A DNA stretch of 40,669 nt from [Clostridium] aminophilum (GTDB lineage Bacteria; Bacillota; Clostridia; Lachnospirales; Lachnospiraceae). Where the stretch lies: positions 1 to 40,669 of the forward strand of contig NZ_FOIL01000029.1 in the NCBI RefSeq assembly GCF_900101295.1, given 5' to 3'. Each line of letters opens with the position of its first letter. Positions within the stretch are counted from its first letter, which is position 1. The notes beneath the pieces are model-generated. The model ran no database searches. It saw nothing but the letters and a program-made list of their open reading frames with translations, and had not been told where the DNA came from. Below, one piece after another: positions 7,168-15,353 of this stretch. Made by a program: the position numbers and the translations under genes.

Positions 7168-8475
7168 TCATTTAATGTATCGAATTAAAAAATCAGTAAT
7201 TCCTATTATAGTGAAGCCATTTTCATCCATGGATTCCTTAATTGGTCTATTTACAACAAGTACCTTTTGTACTTGATCATTCAGCTTAAAATATGGACGT
7301 ATTTCTCTTTCTCTTGTATCTGCATTAGAGATGTCAGCAGTCACTTGTATATAAAGAGACCTAAGTCCTTTAGTGGCATAGAAATCCACTTCATTATTCT
7401 TCCTTATGGATTTACCATTCTTATCTTTCTCTACTGTATCAAACACACCGACATTTACAGAATATCCATAATAACAAAGCTCATTATATACAATGTTTTC
7501 AAGCATTTGACCTTCATCTGGAAAAGCGAAATTCAGGCGAGCATTTCGTAGACCAGTATCAACAAAATAATACTTTCTAAGAGCACCTATTTCTTTTCTT
7601 CCTTTTAAGTCATAGCGTTTAGCCTCACGCAAAAGGAATGCATCTTTAAAGTAACCAATATAGTTTTCAACTGTCTGCTTATCAATATTTTCATGTCTAA
7701 CACTTTCAAACGTATTGGCTATTTTTTCTGAATTAAGTAGTGAGCCTGTCGAAGAACTAATAATATTACATAGTTCGTCCAGAGCCTCTCCCTTTTTCAA
7801 CCGGTTCCTTTCAACAATATCAACGAAGTATGTTGTAGTGAACAAGTTCTTTAGATATTCTTTTCTCTCTTCGTCACTTTTTAATACAGCCAATGGCATT
7901 CCACCATATTGCATATATGAATATATAGCTTCAGTTGCCGAGCCTCCGACATATCCATAGTATTCTTCAAATGAAAGCGGAGAAAGTTTTATATTTGTTG
8001 CCTTATCTCTAAATTCAGTAACTATATCTGAAGACAACATTTTAGAATTTGATCCCGTCACATATAAATCTATATTCTTTTCTCTTGATAGTCCGAGTAC
8101 AACGTCTACGAATGATATTACTTCAGTGTCATCAGAATTTGCCAAAACATGTTTGCCATCGGTAAGGTTAGGATTAATTATCGAATATACCTTTTGTATC
8201 TCATCAATAAACACATAGTAATTCTCTTTATCTTTGCATTTTTCCCTTATATATGCTCCTAGTTCCAAAGGATCACGATAATTACTGTTTTTATCATCAT
8301 CCAATTCCAAGATAATTATTCTATTCTCCGGAACATTATCTGAAAGCAGGTATTCTCTATATATTTCTTTAAGAAGAAATGACTTTCCGCATCTTCTCAC
8401 ACCTGTTATTACCTTCGGAAATCCATTGTTCTTTGCACTGATTAACTGAGTCAGATATTTATCTCTTTTTATCAT
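7168..8475 (-). CDS. AAA family ATPase with DUF4143 domain
   Basis: A 435-residue protein. The N-terminal AAA_14 ATPase has Walker A GVRRCGKS (about residues 25-32) and Walker B YVFIDEIQ (about 90-97). The C-terminal DUF4143 region carries a nuclease-like EVDF...QVT pattern resembling a PD-(D/E)XK core. Such genes are common, scattered and often horizontally transferred in gut bacteria and archaea; their function is not established. It is markedly more AT-rich than its neighbours, suggesting acquisition. AGGAG lies 8 bp before the ATG. It stands alone between the rpsI terminator and the PrsW-like gene. Two identical palindromes bracket its likely promoter. Confidence 0.85.
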   Translation of the reverse strand: MIKRDKYLTQLISAKNNGFPKVITGVRRCGKSFLLKEIYREYLLSDNVPENRIIILELDDDKNSNYRDPLELGAYIREKCKDKENYYVFIDEIQKVYSIINPNLTDGKHVLANSDDTEVISFVDVVLGLSREKNIDLYVTGSNSKMLSSDIVTEFRDKATNIKLSPLSFEEYYGYVGGSATEAIYSYMQYGGMPLAVLKSDEERKEYLKNLFTTTYFVDIVERNRLKKGEALDELCNIISSSTGSLLNSEKIANTFESVRHENIDKQTVENYIGYFKDAFLLREAKRYDLKGRKEIGALRKYYFVDTGLRNARLNFAFPDEGQMLENIVYNELCYYGYSVNVGVFDTVEKDKNGKSIRKNNEVDFYATKGLRSLYIQVTADISNADTREREIRPYFKLNDQVQKVLVVNRPIKESMDENGFTIIGITDFLIRYIK

Positions 8476-8489
8476 TTAATCTCCTAAAT

Positions 8490-8566
8490 TGTAGAATTCT
8501 ACATTTTTGTCAATTGCATCTTATCACATCTCATTGTCTTAATCAACAAAGTTGTAGAATTCTACA
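8490..8566 (-). promoter_or_regulatory. Twin palindromic operator around the AAA ATPase promoter
   Basis: The perfect 14-bp palindrome TGTAGAATTCTACA occurs at 8490-8503 and 8553-8566, centres 63 bp apart (about six helical turns), each followed by the same TTTTT. Between them on the minus strand, TTGATT-N17-TAAGAT is a likely promoter. A TTGACA box also abuts the proximal palindrome. The layout suggests a repressor that bridges the two sites, perhaps the ATPase itself. That binding is inference. Confidence 0.65.
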
Positions 8567-8591
8567 TTTTTAGTGATCATCATAATATGAT

Positions 8592-8625
8592 AAAAAAACA
8601 CCCCAGGACAGTTGTCCTGAGGTGT
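8592..8625 (-). terminator. Rho-independent terminator after rpsI
   Basis: A 13-bp stem (ACACCTCAGGACA with TGTCCTGGGGTGT, one G-U pair) with a 2-nt loop and seven T on the minus strand, 47 bp beyond the rpsI stop. It closes the rplM-rpsI unit and separates it from the AT-rich ATPase segment. Confidence 0.93.
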
Positions 8626-8672
8626 AATAAATCGTATTTGATTGTCCAAAGACGTAATACGTTGTAAAACGA

Positions 8673-9062
8673 TTATCTCTTTGAGAACTGCGGAGCACGA
8701 CGAGCTGCTTTGAGACCGTACTTCTTTCTCTCTTTCATTCTCGGATCTCTTGTAAGGAAGCCAGCCTTCTTAAGAGTCGGTCTGTACTCCTCATCAGCCT
8801 GAAGAAGGGCTCTGGAGATTCCGTGTCTGATCGCACCAGCCTGACCGGTGTAACCGCCGCCGCGAACAGTTACGCGAACGTCGAACTTCTCAAGAGTCTC
8901 AGTAGCAACAAGCGGCTGACGAACGATAACCTTCAGAGTCTCAAGACCGAAATACTCGTCGATACCTCTCTTGTTGATTACGATGTTACCTGTACCCGGT
9001 GTAATATATACTCTGGCAACGGATTTCTTTCTTCTTCCAGTTCCATAACATGTGTTAGCCAT
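8673..9062 (-). CDS. rpsI: 30S ribosomal protein S9
   Basis: 129 residues, full length. It has the family's N-terminal [12 protein letters not shown] and the basic C terminus ending in QFSKR, whose tail reaches the P-site tRNA on the small subunit. It lies 27 bp after rplM, with a GAGGAG site, in the near-universal rplM-rpsI pair, followed by the terminator at 8592-8625. Confidence 0.98.
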   Translation of the reverse strand: MANTCYGTGRRKKSVARVYITPGTGNIVINKRGIDEYFGLETLKVIVRQPLVATETLEKFDVRVTVRGGGYTGQAGAIRHGISRALLQADEEYRPTLKKAGFLTRDPRMKERKKYGLKAARRAPQFSKR

Positions 9063-9089
9063 CTTTTTATCTCCTCTCAGATCGTATCA

Positions 9090-9524
9090 TCAAAACTTTA
9101 ACTCGAGAACTTCCGGCTTCTGAGCTGCCTGCTCGTGCTCCGGACCAGCATAAACGTGAAGCTTGTTGATCATCTGTCTGCCGAGCGGTCCCTTCGGGAG
9201 CATTCCCTTAACTGCAAGTCTGATAACTTCTTCCGGCTTCTTAGCCTCCATCTCACGAAGAGTAGCGGACTTGAAACCACCTACATAATCAGAGTGGCGA
9301 TAATAGATCTTATCATCCATCTTCTTGCCTGTTACGTGGATCTTGGAAGCGTTTACAACGATAACGTTGTCACCGCAATCCATGAACGGAGTGAAGATCG
9401 GCTTATTCTTACCTCTGAGGATAGCTGCTACCTCAGAACAAAGACGACCGAGTGTAAGTCCCTCAGCGTCAACGACATACCATTTTCTCTCAATTGTTGC
9501 CGGACTGGCCATAAAAGTCTTCAT
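9090..9524 (-). CDS. rplM: 50S ribosomal protein L13
   Basis: 144 residues starting MKTFMASP, the usual Firmicute L13 form. It includes [15 protein letters not shown] near the start and [12 protein letters not shown] near residue 100. I chose the ATG at 9524 because GGGAGG sits 7 bp upstream; a longer frame to 9548 has no support. It is the first gene of rplM-rpsI and has its own consensus promoter and a roughly 100-nt leader. Confidence 0.98.
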   Translation of the reverse strand: MKTFMASPATIERKWYVVDAEGLTLGRLCSEVAAILRGKNKPIFTPFMDCGDNVIVVNASKIHVTGKKMDDKIYYRHSDYVGGFKSATLREMEAKKPEEVIRLAVKGMLPKGPLGRQMINKLHVYAGPEHEQAAQKPEVLELKF

Positions 9525-9574
9525 TAGTTGACCTCCCATAAAGATCATTTGCTGTATTGTAATTTACTTATATG

Positions 9575-9613
9575 AGAAAAGCCTGTTCCGGGGCCTTGGC
9601 TCAGGCGTTTTTC
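9575..9613 (-). promoter_or_regulatory. Leader hairpin of rplM, possible L13 autoregulatory element
   Basis: In the rplM leader, GCCTG (9606-9602) pairs with CAGGC (9585-9581) around an internal GC-rich segment. TTTTCTC follows on the minus strand. L13 leaders that feed back on rplM-rpsI are known in Bacillus-type Firmicutes, but I cannot confirm a match by eye. It could also be an attenuator. Confidence 0.4.
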
Positions 9614-9634
9614 TGCATTTCGTCACAGATAGAT

Positions 9635-9663
9635 ATTATATCTTTCGTGTCAATCTGTGTCAA
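9635..9663 (-). promoter_or_regulatory. Consensus promoter of rplM-rpsI
   Basis: TTGACA (9663-9658), exactly 17 bp, TATAAT (9640-9635) on the minus strand. Both boxes match the vegetative consensus perfectly, as expected for a ribosomal protein operon. Confidence 0.9.
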
Positions 9664-9699
9664 CCACGATTTCGGCGTTTTTTTATGTTTTTTGCCATG

Positions 9700-9749
9700 T
9701 TTTCCACCGTGTTGCCGTGGTTTTCCACATTTGTTCTTCCTTATCCACA
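9700..9749 (+). promoter_or_regulatory. Cluster of three DnaA-box-like 9-mers
   Basis: TTTTCCACC (9700-9708), TTTTCCACA (9721-9729) and TTATCCACA (9741-9749) have the same orientation and are spaced 21 and 20 bp apart. The last is a perfect DnaA box and the middle one has one mismatch. They fill the gap between the truA stop and the rplM promoter. Part of the spacing comes from a tandem similarity (TTGCCATG and TTGCCGTGG before the first two boxes). Confidence 0.55.
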
Positions 9750-9750
9750 C

Positions 9751-10809
9751 TTATTCTTCCGAATCGTCTTCCAGCTCTTTTCCGAAGAATACCGCTTCGA
9801 AGATATCCCGCTTCTGCGCACGGATCCGGTAGAGTCCGAACACCTGTCCCACCCGGATCCGACCGGTCTTTTCTTCATCCTTCACAAAAACCTGTTTTGC
9901 GCCGTTTCGGAAAGCCTGATGGACGCTTCGCTCCACAAGTCCCGCAAACTCCTCCTCCTCGCAGCGATGGATCAGTACCATACTGTTTCCGCTCTTCAGA
10001 AGAGATCGCTGGTCAATGGTGTAGGAGTAGTGGATATTCTCCCCCCGCACTTCCGGTGCCGGCTCTTTTTCAAACACCAGGCTTTCCATGGTGAGGCCTT
10101 TTGCCGGCGCCGTCGGCCCTGCTGCCTGACGGTCTTTCGCCTCCAGAATCTCCTCCACATGCTCCGGCTCGTAGAGTCCGGTGCCGACACGCATCAGCGT
10201 TCCGGCAATGATGCGCACCATATTGTAGAGGAAACCGCCGCCGCTGATCCGGATGGTCACCATATCATCTTCGTCCTTCTCGATATCGATCGAATAGATC
10301 CGGCGGACGGTCGTAACCGCCTGCGACTTCGGCGCGCAGAAGCTGGCGAAATCGTGTTCTCCGATGAGATAGGCCGCGGCCGAGCGCATTTTTTCAAGAT
10401 CCAGATCAAAATAGCAGAAGGTGCTGTTGAGGCGTCTGGTCGGGTCTTCCATCTTCCGGTTTAAAATGCGGTAGACATATGTTTTCACACCGTTTGCCTT
10501 CCGCGGATGAAAATCTTCCGGAACATCCTCCGAGTGCTGCACCCGGATGTCCTCCGGAAGACGCTGGTTGATCGCGATGGCAAACTTGTCGCCCGGGATC
10601 CGGCTCTTTTCCGTGTCGAAGATACAGATATTGCCGAGTGCGTGCACGCCGGAATCCGTGCGGCTCGCTCCGATGACTTCGATGTTCTCCTGAAGCAGTT
10701 CGGAGATTGCACGGTTCAAAACTTCTTCAATCGTTCTGCTGTTGGGCTGGAGCTGCCAGCCGCTGTAATTTGTCCCGTCGTATGCGACAGTCAGCATGAT
10801 TCGTCTCAT
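9751..10809 (-). CDS. truA: tRNA pseudouridine(38-40) synthase TruA with C-terminal extension
   Basis: Modifies uridines 38-40 of the tRNA anticodon arm. The catalytic aspartate is in GASRTDSGVHALGN, with the N-terminal YDGTNYSGWQ block and the GGGFLYNMVRI motif also present. The normal enzyme ends around APAKGLTMESLVF (near residue 245). Here a further ~104 residues follow (about 249-352), charged and ending in an acidic tail, which I do not recognise. The start at 10809 (MRRIMLTVAYDG) has AAGGAG ahead; the longer frame to 10881 does not. It is last in the ecfA1-ecfA2-ecfT-truA operon, a common Firmicute order. Confidence 0.94.
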   Translation of the reverse strand: MRRIMLTVAYDGTNYSGWQLQPNSRTIEEVLNRAISELLQENIEVIGASRTDSGVHALGNICIFDTEKSRIPGDKFAIAINQRLPEDIRVQHSEDVPEDFHPRKANGVKTYVYRILNRKMEDPTRRLNSTFCYFDLDLEKMRSAAAYLIGEHDFASFCAPKSQAVTTVRRIYSIDIEKDEDDMVTIRISGGGFLYNMVRIIAGTLMRVGTGLYEPEHVEEILEAKDRQAAGPTAPAKGLTMESLVFEKEPAPEVRGENIHYSYTIDQRSLLKSGNSMVLIHRCEEEEFAGLVERSVHQAFRNGAKQVFVKDEEKTGRIRVGQVFGLYRIRAQKRDIFEAVFFGKELEDDSEE

Positions 10810-10954
10810 ATGTGCATTCTCCTTCCCTGTTCTTTCGAAAACGCGACGCAGGTTTGCGCCGGGTGCTGTCTGCTCTTCCATCCAGTTCGAATATTTTTTT
10901 ACCGGAGCCCTTCATCGGTCAAACGGAGAGCGCCGTTTTCTTCTTTTCCGCATC

Positions 10955-11755
10955 TCACAGAAGAATCCTTGCGGCAATCACGCCTGCGAGATAACAGAAC
11001 AGAATCAGATACGCGGCGCGGTCTCTGCCCGCGTAATGCAGCGGTTTCATCTTCGTTCTGCCCTCACCGCCGCGATAGCATCTCGCCTCCATCGCCATGG
11101 CAAGATCGGTCGCCCGGCGGAATGCGGATACAAAGAGCGGCACCAGAAGCGGCACCATACTGCGGACGCGCTGAATCATATTGCCGTTCTCGAAATCGGC
11201 CCCCCGGGCCATCTGTGCCTTCATAATCTTATCCGTTTCCTCGACCAGAATCGGGATAAAACGGAGTGCAATGGACATCATCATGGAGATCTCGTGCACC
11301 GGAACATGAACGCGGTTCAGAAATCCGAGCCCCTTTTCCATGCCGTCGGTCAGCTGATTCGGCGTCGTGGTCAGTGTCATAATCGAGGACCCGACCACAA
11401 GGAAGATCAGGCGGATCGCCATCATTCCCGCAATCCGGAGTCCCTCCTTCGTAACCTTCAGAATCCAGAATTGAAACACCGTTTCTCCCGGCGTGAGGAA
11501 CAGATTGAAGCCGACACTGATCAGAAGAAGGATCAGGATGGATTTGAGTCCCCGTACGATAAAGCGAACCGGAACATTGCTGAGCAGGACCGCCATGCAT
11601 AAAAATGCCGCAGCCGCCGCATAGCAGACCGGGTTGTCCGCGATAAAAAGTGAAATAATGAAAACGAGTGTTCCGAACAGTTTGGTCCGCGGATCCAGGC
11701 GGTGCAGCGCCGAATCAACCGGATAATACTGTCCAATGGTAATATCGCGCAGCAT
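10955..11755 (-). CDS. ecfT: ECF transporter transmembrane component EcfT
   Basis: A 266-residue membrane protein that couples the ATPase pair EcfA1/EcfA2 to exchangeable vitamin-binding S components. It starts MLRDITIGQYYPVDSALHRLDPR, typical of the family. The two cytoplasmic coupling-helix motifs appear as MARGAD and EARCYRG. Its ATG overlaps the ecfA2 stop by one base (TGATG), indicating translational coupling. BioY, encoded at the left of this window, is one likely client; others would lie elsewhere in the genome. Confidence 0.96.
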   Translation of the reverse strand: MLRDITIGQYYPVDSALHRLDPRTKLFGTLVFIISLFIADNPVCYAAAAAFLCMAVLLSNVPVRFIVRGLKSILILLLISVGFNLFLTPGETVFQFWILKVTKEGLRIAGMMAIRLIFLVVGSSIMTLTTTPNQLTDGMEKGLGFLNRVHVPVHEISMMMSIALRFIPILVEETDKIMKAQMARGADFENGNMIQRVRSMVPLLVPLFVSAFRRATDLAMAMEARCYRGGEGRTKMKPLHYAGRDRAAYLILFCYLAGVIAARILL

Positions 11756-12615
11756 CAGTTCTTTCCTCCTTTTTTGAGGATGTTCAGGATCGCCTCTTTC
11801 GCTTCCTTTACCGTCGTGATCGATTCGTCGATGGGAACTCCCATCTCCCGCAGTTCATGAATGATATAGGTGACCTGCGGTGCGGCGAGACCGATCGCTT
11901 CCAGTTCTTTATAGTGACGGAAGACCTCTTTCGGTGTTCCGTCAAACACTTTCTTTCCGTGATCCATCACCAGAAGACGGTCCACAAACCGGGCGACATC
12001 CTCCATGCTGTGGGAAACCAGAAGAATGGTCAGGCCATGCTGGCGGTTGAGCCGGGCGATCTGCTCGAGAATCTCGTCCCGTCCCTGCGGATCCAGTCCC
12101 GCCGTCGGCTCGTCAAGAATCATCATCTGCGGCCGCATCGCCAGAACTCCGGCGATCGCCACTCTCCGCTTCTGTCCGCCGGACAGTTCAAACGGGGATT
12201 TCTGATAAAACTCTTCGCCCAGTCCCACCAAATCCAGTGCGTGCCTTGCACGCTTGTCGATCTCCTCCGGCGAAAAACCGAGGTTCTTCGGGCCGAAGCA
12301 GACATCGCTGTATACATTCTGTTCAAAGAGCTGGTGCTCCGGATACTGGAAGACCAGGCCGACATTGCCCCGGAGTGTCCGCATATTGTATCCCTTCGCG
12401 TAGATATCCTCTCCGTTGTAGAGAATGTCTCCGCTGGTCGCGCGGATCAGACCGTTGAGATGCTGAATAAGAGTCGACTTGCCGGAGCCGGTATGTCCGA
12501 TCAGTCCCACAAATTCCCCGTCTGCAATCTCAAAGCTGACATGGTCGATGGCCTGCGATTCCATCGCGGTTCCTGCTCCGTAGGTGTAGCAGATATCTTC
12601 TACTTTTATTGCCAT
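11755..12615 (-). CDS. ecfA2: ECF transporter ATPase EcfA2
   Basis: ABC ATPase of 286 residues: Walker A GHTGSGKST, Q-loop in VFQYPEHQLF, signature LSGGQKRR, Walker B MMILDEPTAGLDP and switch histidine in LLVSHSMED. The YTYGAGTAMES start and the C-terminal extension past 230 are typical of EcfA' (EcfA2). It forms a heterodimer with EcfA1. It begins 2 bp after ecfA1 and overlaps ecfT by one base. Confidence 0.96.
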   Translation of the reverse strand: MAIKVEDICYTYGAGTAMESQAIDHVSFEIADGEFVGLIGHTGSGKSTLIQHLNGLIRATSGDILYNGEDIYAKGYNMRTLRGNVGLVFQYPEHQLFEQNVYSDVCFGPKNLGFSPEEIDKRARHALDLVGLGEEFYQKSPFELSGGQKRRVAIAGVLAMRPQMMILDEPTAGLDPQGRDEILEQIARLNRQHGLTILLVSHSMEDVARFVDRLLVMDHGKKVFDGTPKEVFRHYKELEAIGLAAPQVTYIIHELREMGVPIDESITTVKEAKEAILNILKKGGKN

Positions 12616-12617
12616 GG

Positions 12618-13535
12618 TTATCTGCTCCCTTCATCCGTTTCCTGAGCGGAACGCAGTTCTTTGACCGGAATTCCGGCCTGTTTCAAAAGCGGGGCAAGAT
12701 CCCGCAGAAATTCATCTCTGTGCAGAATACCGTCCGGCAAATCAACGCCGGCTTTCTTCAGTTCGTGCGCCAGTTCCGTCACCTGCGGCACATCCAGCTG
12801 AAGTGCTTTGAGTTCTTCCACCTTGGAGAACACTTCGGATGGCGTCCCGTCCATCACGATCTTTCCGTCATCCATCACGATCACACGGTCTGCGTCGATG
12901 ACTTCCTCCATATAATGGGTGATCAGTATGATGGTGATTCCCTCGATCCGGTTCAGCTCACGAATGGTGCGGATGACCTCCGCACGGCCGTTGGGATCGA
13001 GCATTGCCGTCGGTTCGTCCAGCACAATGCATTTCGGCTTCATCGCCAGCACGCCGGCGATGGCCACTCTCTGCTTCTGTCCGCCGGACAGACGGTTTGG
13101 GGATTTCTTGCGGAAGAGCGCCATTCCCACGGCCTTTAACGCCTTCTCAACGCGCTTCCAGATCTCCTCGGTCGGAACACCGATATTCTCCGGTCCGAAA
13201 CCGACGTCCTCCTCGACAACATTGGCGATGATCTGATTGTCCGGATTCTGAAATACCATTCCGGCCGTCCGCCGGACATCCCAGATCCGCTCCTCATCCG
13301 CCACATCGATTCCCTCCACGTAGAGTGTCCCCTCCGTCGGAATCAGAATCCCGTTAATCTGTTTGGCAAGGGTCGATTTTCCCGATCCGTTATGACCGAG
13401 AACCGCCACAAAATCCCCGGCGGTGATTTCCAGATTCAGGTGATCGACCGCCGTGTTGGTCCCGATCACTTCCCCGTTCTCACCGCGGGTCACATAGTTA
13501 TATACTAAATTTTCGGCCCTGACGATCTTATCCAT
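12618..13535 (-). CDS. ecfA1: ECF transporter ATPase EcfA1
   Basis: ABC ATPase of 305 residues: Walker [20 protein letters not shown]-loop, signature LSGGQKQR, Walker [14 protein letters not shown] and ILITHYMEE switch region. The long C-terminal region (about 230-305) with charged helices fits EcfA. It is first in the ecfA1-ecfA2-ecfT-truA operon, with its own promoter at 13591-13619 and an AAGGAG site. Confidence 0.96.
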   Translation of the reverse strand: MDKIVRAENLVYNYVTRGENGEVIGTNTAVDHLNLEITAGDFVAVLGHNGSGKSTLAKQINGILIPTEGTLYVEGIDVADEERIWDVRRTAGMVFQNPDNQIIANVVEEDVGFGPENIGVPTEEIWKRVEKALKAVGMALFRKKSPNRLSGGQKQRVAIAGVLAMKPKCIVLDEPTAMLDPNGRAEVIRTIRELNRIEGITIILITHYMEEVIDADRVIVMDDGKIVMDGTPSEVFSKVEELKALQLDVPQVTELAHELKKAGVDLPDGILHRDEFLRDLAPLLKQAGIPVKELRSAQETDEGSR

Positions 13536-13554
13536 GAAGCCGCTCCTTCTGTCA

Positions 13555-13619
13555 ATTGTTAACTGCTGCCATAGAATTGTTTACCACGAAATTGTAGTCT
13601 ACCTGGCTTATGTCGTCAA
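13555..13619 (-). promoter_or_regulatory. Promoter and direct repeats upstream of ecfA1
   Basis: TTGACG (13619-13614), 17 bp, TACAAT (13596-13591) on the minus strand gives ecfA1-ecfA2-ecfT-truA its own start point, so it is not just read through from rplQ. Just downstream, on the plus strand, ATTGTTAAC (13555-13563) and ATTGTTTACC (13576-13585) form a direct repeat 21 bp apart. These resemble single BirA half-sites but are not inverted, so the assignment is weak. Confidence 0.65.
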
Positions 13620-13622
13620 GAT

Positions 13623-14627
13623 TCATTCTTTTCCCGTCAGGCCAAAACTGCCGAGATGCTTTTCCGCGATTTCGAAGAAATCGGCATTTTTTCCGTAATC
13701 GATTTCCGCAATGTCCAGTCGCTTGTAGGCCGCACTGCTGTCAGACAGAATGTCCTTCTCATCGCTGGTGCTGTACAGCTGACGGAATGCGCTCTGAATT
13801 CTCCGGCTAAACAGTTCCTCCCGCCACTGTGCGGTTTCGTCCGCGTTATAGTCGCTGACACAGTACAGAACGTAACTATTATCCCCGACGGTGATGACAT
13901 CGCCGACCGATCCGGTCGAGAGGGAAAATGCCGCATTTTCCAGTTCTTCCGACGCATCGCCGGCGGCTTCGATCCCCATGCCCCTGCCGACTTTCACCGT
14001 CTGTACATCGACACCGGACTCCTGCGCGCGGGCGCGGAAAGACGACGGATCCTCCTTTGCCTGATCCCGAAGCTTCTGCGCTTTAGCTTTGTCTCCGGTC
14101 TTCGCCAGCATCACATCCATCACACGGGCCTCGCTGTCACTGACCTGCAGATCCGGATTGCTGACCAGCGTGTCGGCCTGCTTCTGCGCCACCGCGTAAT
14201 CGCGGTAGAGATCTTTGACGTCCTCCAGGGAAATGCGGTCCATCTTAGCGATATCGTCCTGTGTCAGCCCGCTGTAATACTCTTCTGCTGCCAGAGCAAC
14301 GGCATCTTCCTCGCCGGCCGAGAGAACCGTTCCATTTTCAAACGCGATCTTTCCCAGAATGTGGATCTGATCCATAAAACTGTGAATTTCGTTCAGGAGA
14401 ACGGTGGAAAATGTTTCCGTTCCGCTCCCGGTCTGCATCGCCCAGACACCTTCGCCATAGACTTCTTCGTAGCGGTTCTTTTCCGAGGAAGCGATCATCT
14501 TCACCTGGCCGGCGGAATAGGTATCATCGTAGGTCCGTTTTTTCAGACCGCCGATTCCCGCACTACAGCCGACGGTCAGAATCAGCGCCGAGGCAACCGC
14601 GATGGCGATCTTCCATTTCTTTTCCAT
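13623..14627 (-). CDS. Secreted foldase-like lipoprotein (PrsA/SurA-type)
   Basis: About 334 residues. It has a lysine-rich N terminus, a hydrophobic segment and a cysteine (LTVGCSAG) that looks like a lipobox, so it is probably anchored on the outer face of the membrane. The middle is helical and charged, and about residues 175-260 resemble a parvulin-type PPIase or SurA-like region. The parvulin match is weak by eye, so the enzymatic role is tentative. The start at 14627 has GGAGGAG directly ahead. It lies between the YuiD-like gene and ecfA1, and its stop abuts the ecfA1 promoter. Confidence 0.6.
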   Translation of the reverse strand: MEKKWKIAIAVASALILTVGCSAGIGGLKKRTYDDTYSAGQVKMIASSEKNRYEEVYGEGVWAMQTGSGTETFSTVLLNEIHSFMDQIHILGKIAFENGTVLSAGEEDAVALAAEEYYSGLTQDDIAKMDRISLEDVKDLYRDYAVAQKQADTLVSNPDLQVSDSEARVMDVMLAKTGDKAKAQKLRDQAKEDPSSFRARAQESGVDVQTVKVGRGMGIEAAGDASEELENAAFSLSTGSVGDVITVGDNSYVLYCVSDYNADETAQWREELFSRRIQSAFRQLYSTSDEKDILSDSSAAYKRLDIAEIDYGKNADFFEIAEKHLGSFGLTGKE

Positions 14628-14784
14628 TTCTCCTCCACACATATCCCGCATATTTCGGGAACAGGCTTGTTTATGATCCGGTGATTTCTGCTCCCGGACT
14701 GCTCATTTCATCCGAAAAACGCATGCAGCCATTCATGCCGAATCCGCGCCCATGCACATAAGAATCCGGTGCCCGCCTGTCCAA

Positions 14785-15249
14785 TCAGGCGAACATCGGA
14801 TCCATTCCAATTGCTATAAAAATCCCGAGGACTGCGCCGCACCAGACCTGCAGCGGCGTATGTCCCACATATTCCTTCAGTTTTTCCGGCGTAAAGGTCT
14901 CGTCACTGAAATTAAACAGTTCCTCCAGAAGCATCTTGTTCAGGATCTTTGCCTGTTTGCCGGTTTCGCGCCGGACGCCGGTCGCGTCATACATCACCAC
15001 AGCCGCGAACAGAAAGCTGATAGCGAACTCAAAACTTCCCGCCCCGTAGCGGAGGAGCGCTGCCGTCGTCATCCCGCATACCGTCGCGGAATGGGAGCTC
15101 GGCATTCCTCCGGAGCCGGTAAGCCGCTCCGGATTGAATGACCGGTTCAGCGCAAAGTCGATGACGGTTTTCAGCGCCTGTGCGACCAGCCAGCCGACCG
15201 CGCCGCTCATCAGCACCTGATTCGCTCCGATTTCTGCTAATACACTCAC
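14785..15249 (-). CDS. Divergent PAP2 family protein (YuiD/DUF212)
   Basis: 154-residue membrane protein with the divergent-PAP2 signature: GGMPSSHSATV near residue 40 and YDATGVRRETGKQA near 75, followed by GHTPLQV. These are the phosphatase-like motifs of the YuiD family, whose substrate is unknown. I use the GTG at 15249 (GAGAGGA six bases ahead), which gives the family's normal length. The frame is open to an ATG at 15357, but the extra residues are not conserved-looking and would overlap glgA. Confidence 0.85.
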   Translation of the reverse strand: MSVLAEIGANQVLMSGAVGWLVAQALKTVIDFALNRSFNPERLTGSGGMPSSHSATVCGMTTAALLRYGAGSFEFAISFLFAAVVMYDATGVRRETGKQAKILNKMLLEELFNFSDETFTPEKLKEYVGHTPLQVWCGAVLGIFIAIGMDPMFA

Positions 15250-15353
15250 TTGTTTCCTCTCTCCCTGCGGCGGCTCCGCGTCACCGCATAAGATCTTTTC
15301 CAACCGGATGCCCCGAATCCCGGAGTAAACTTCTCCGCGAATCCGGTGATCCG

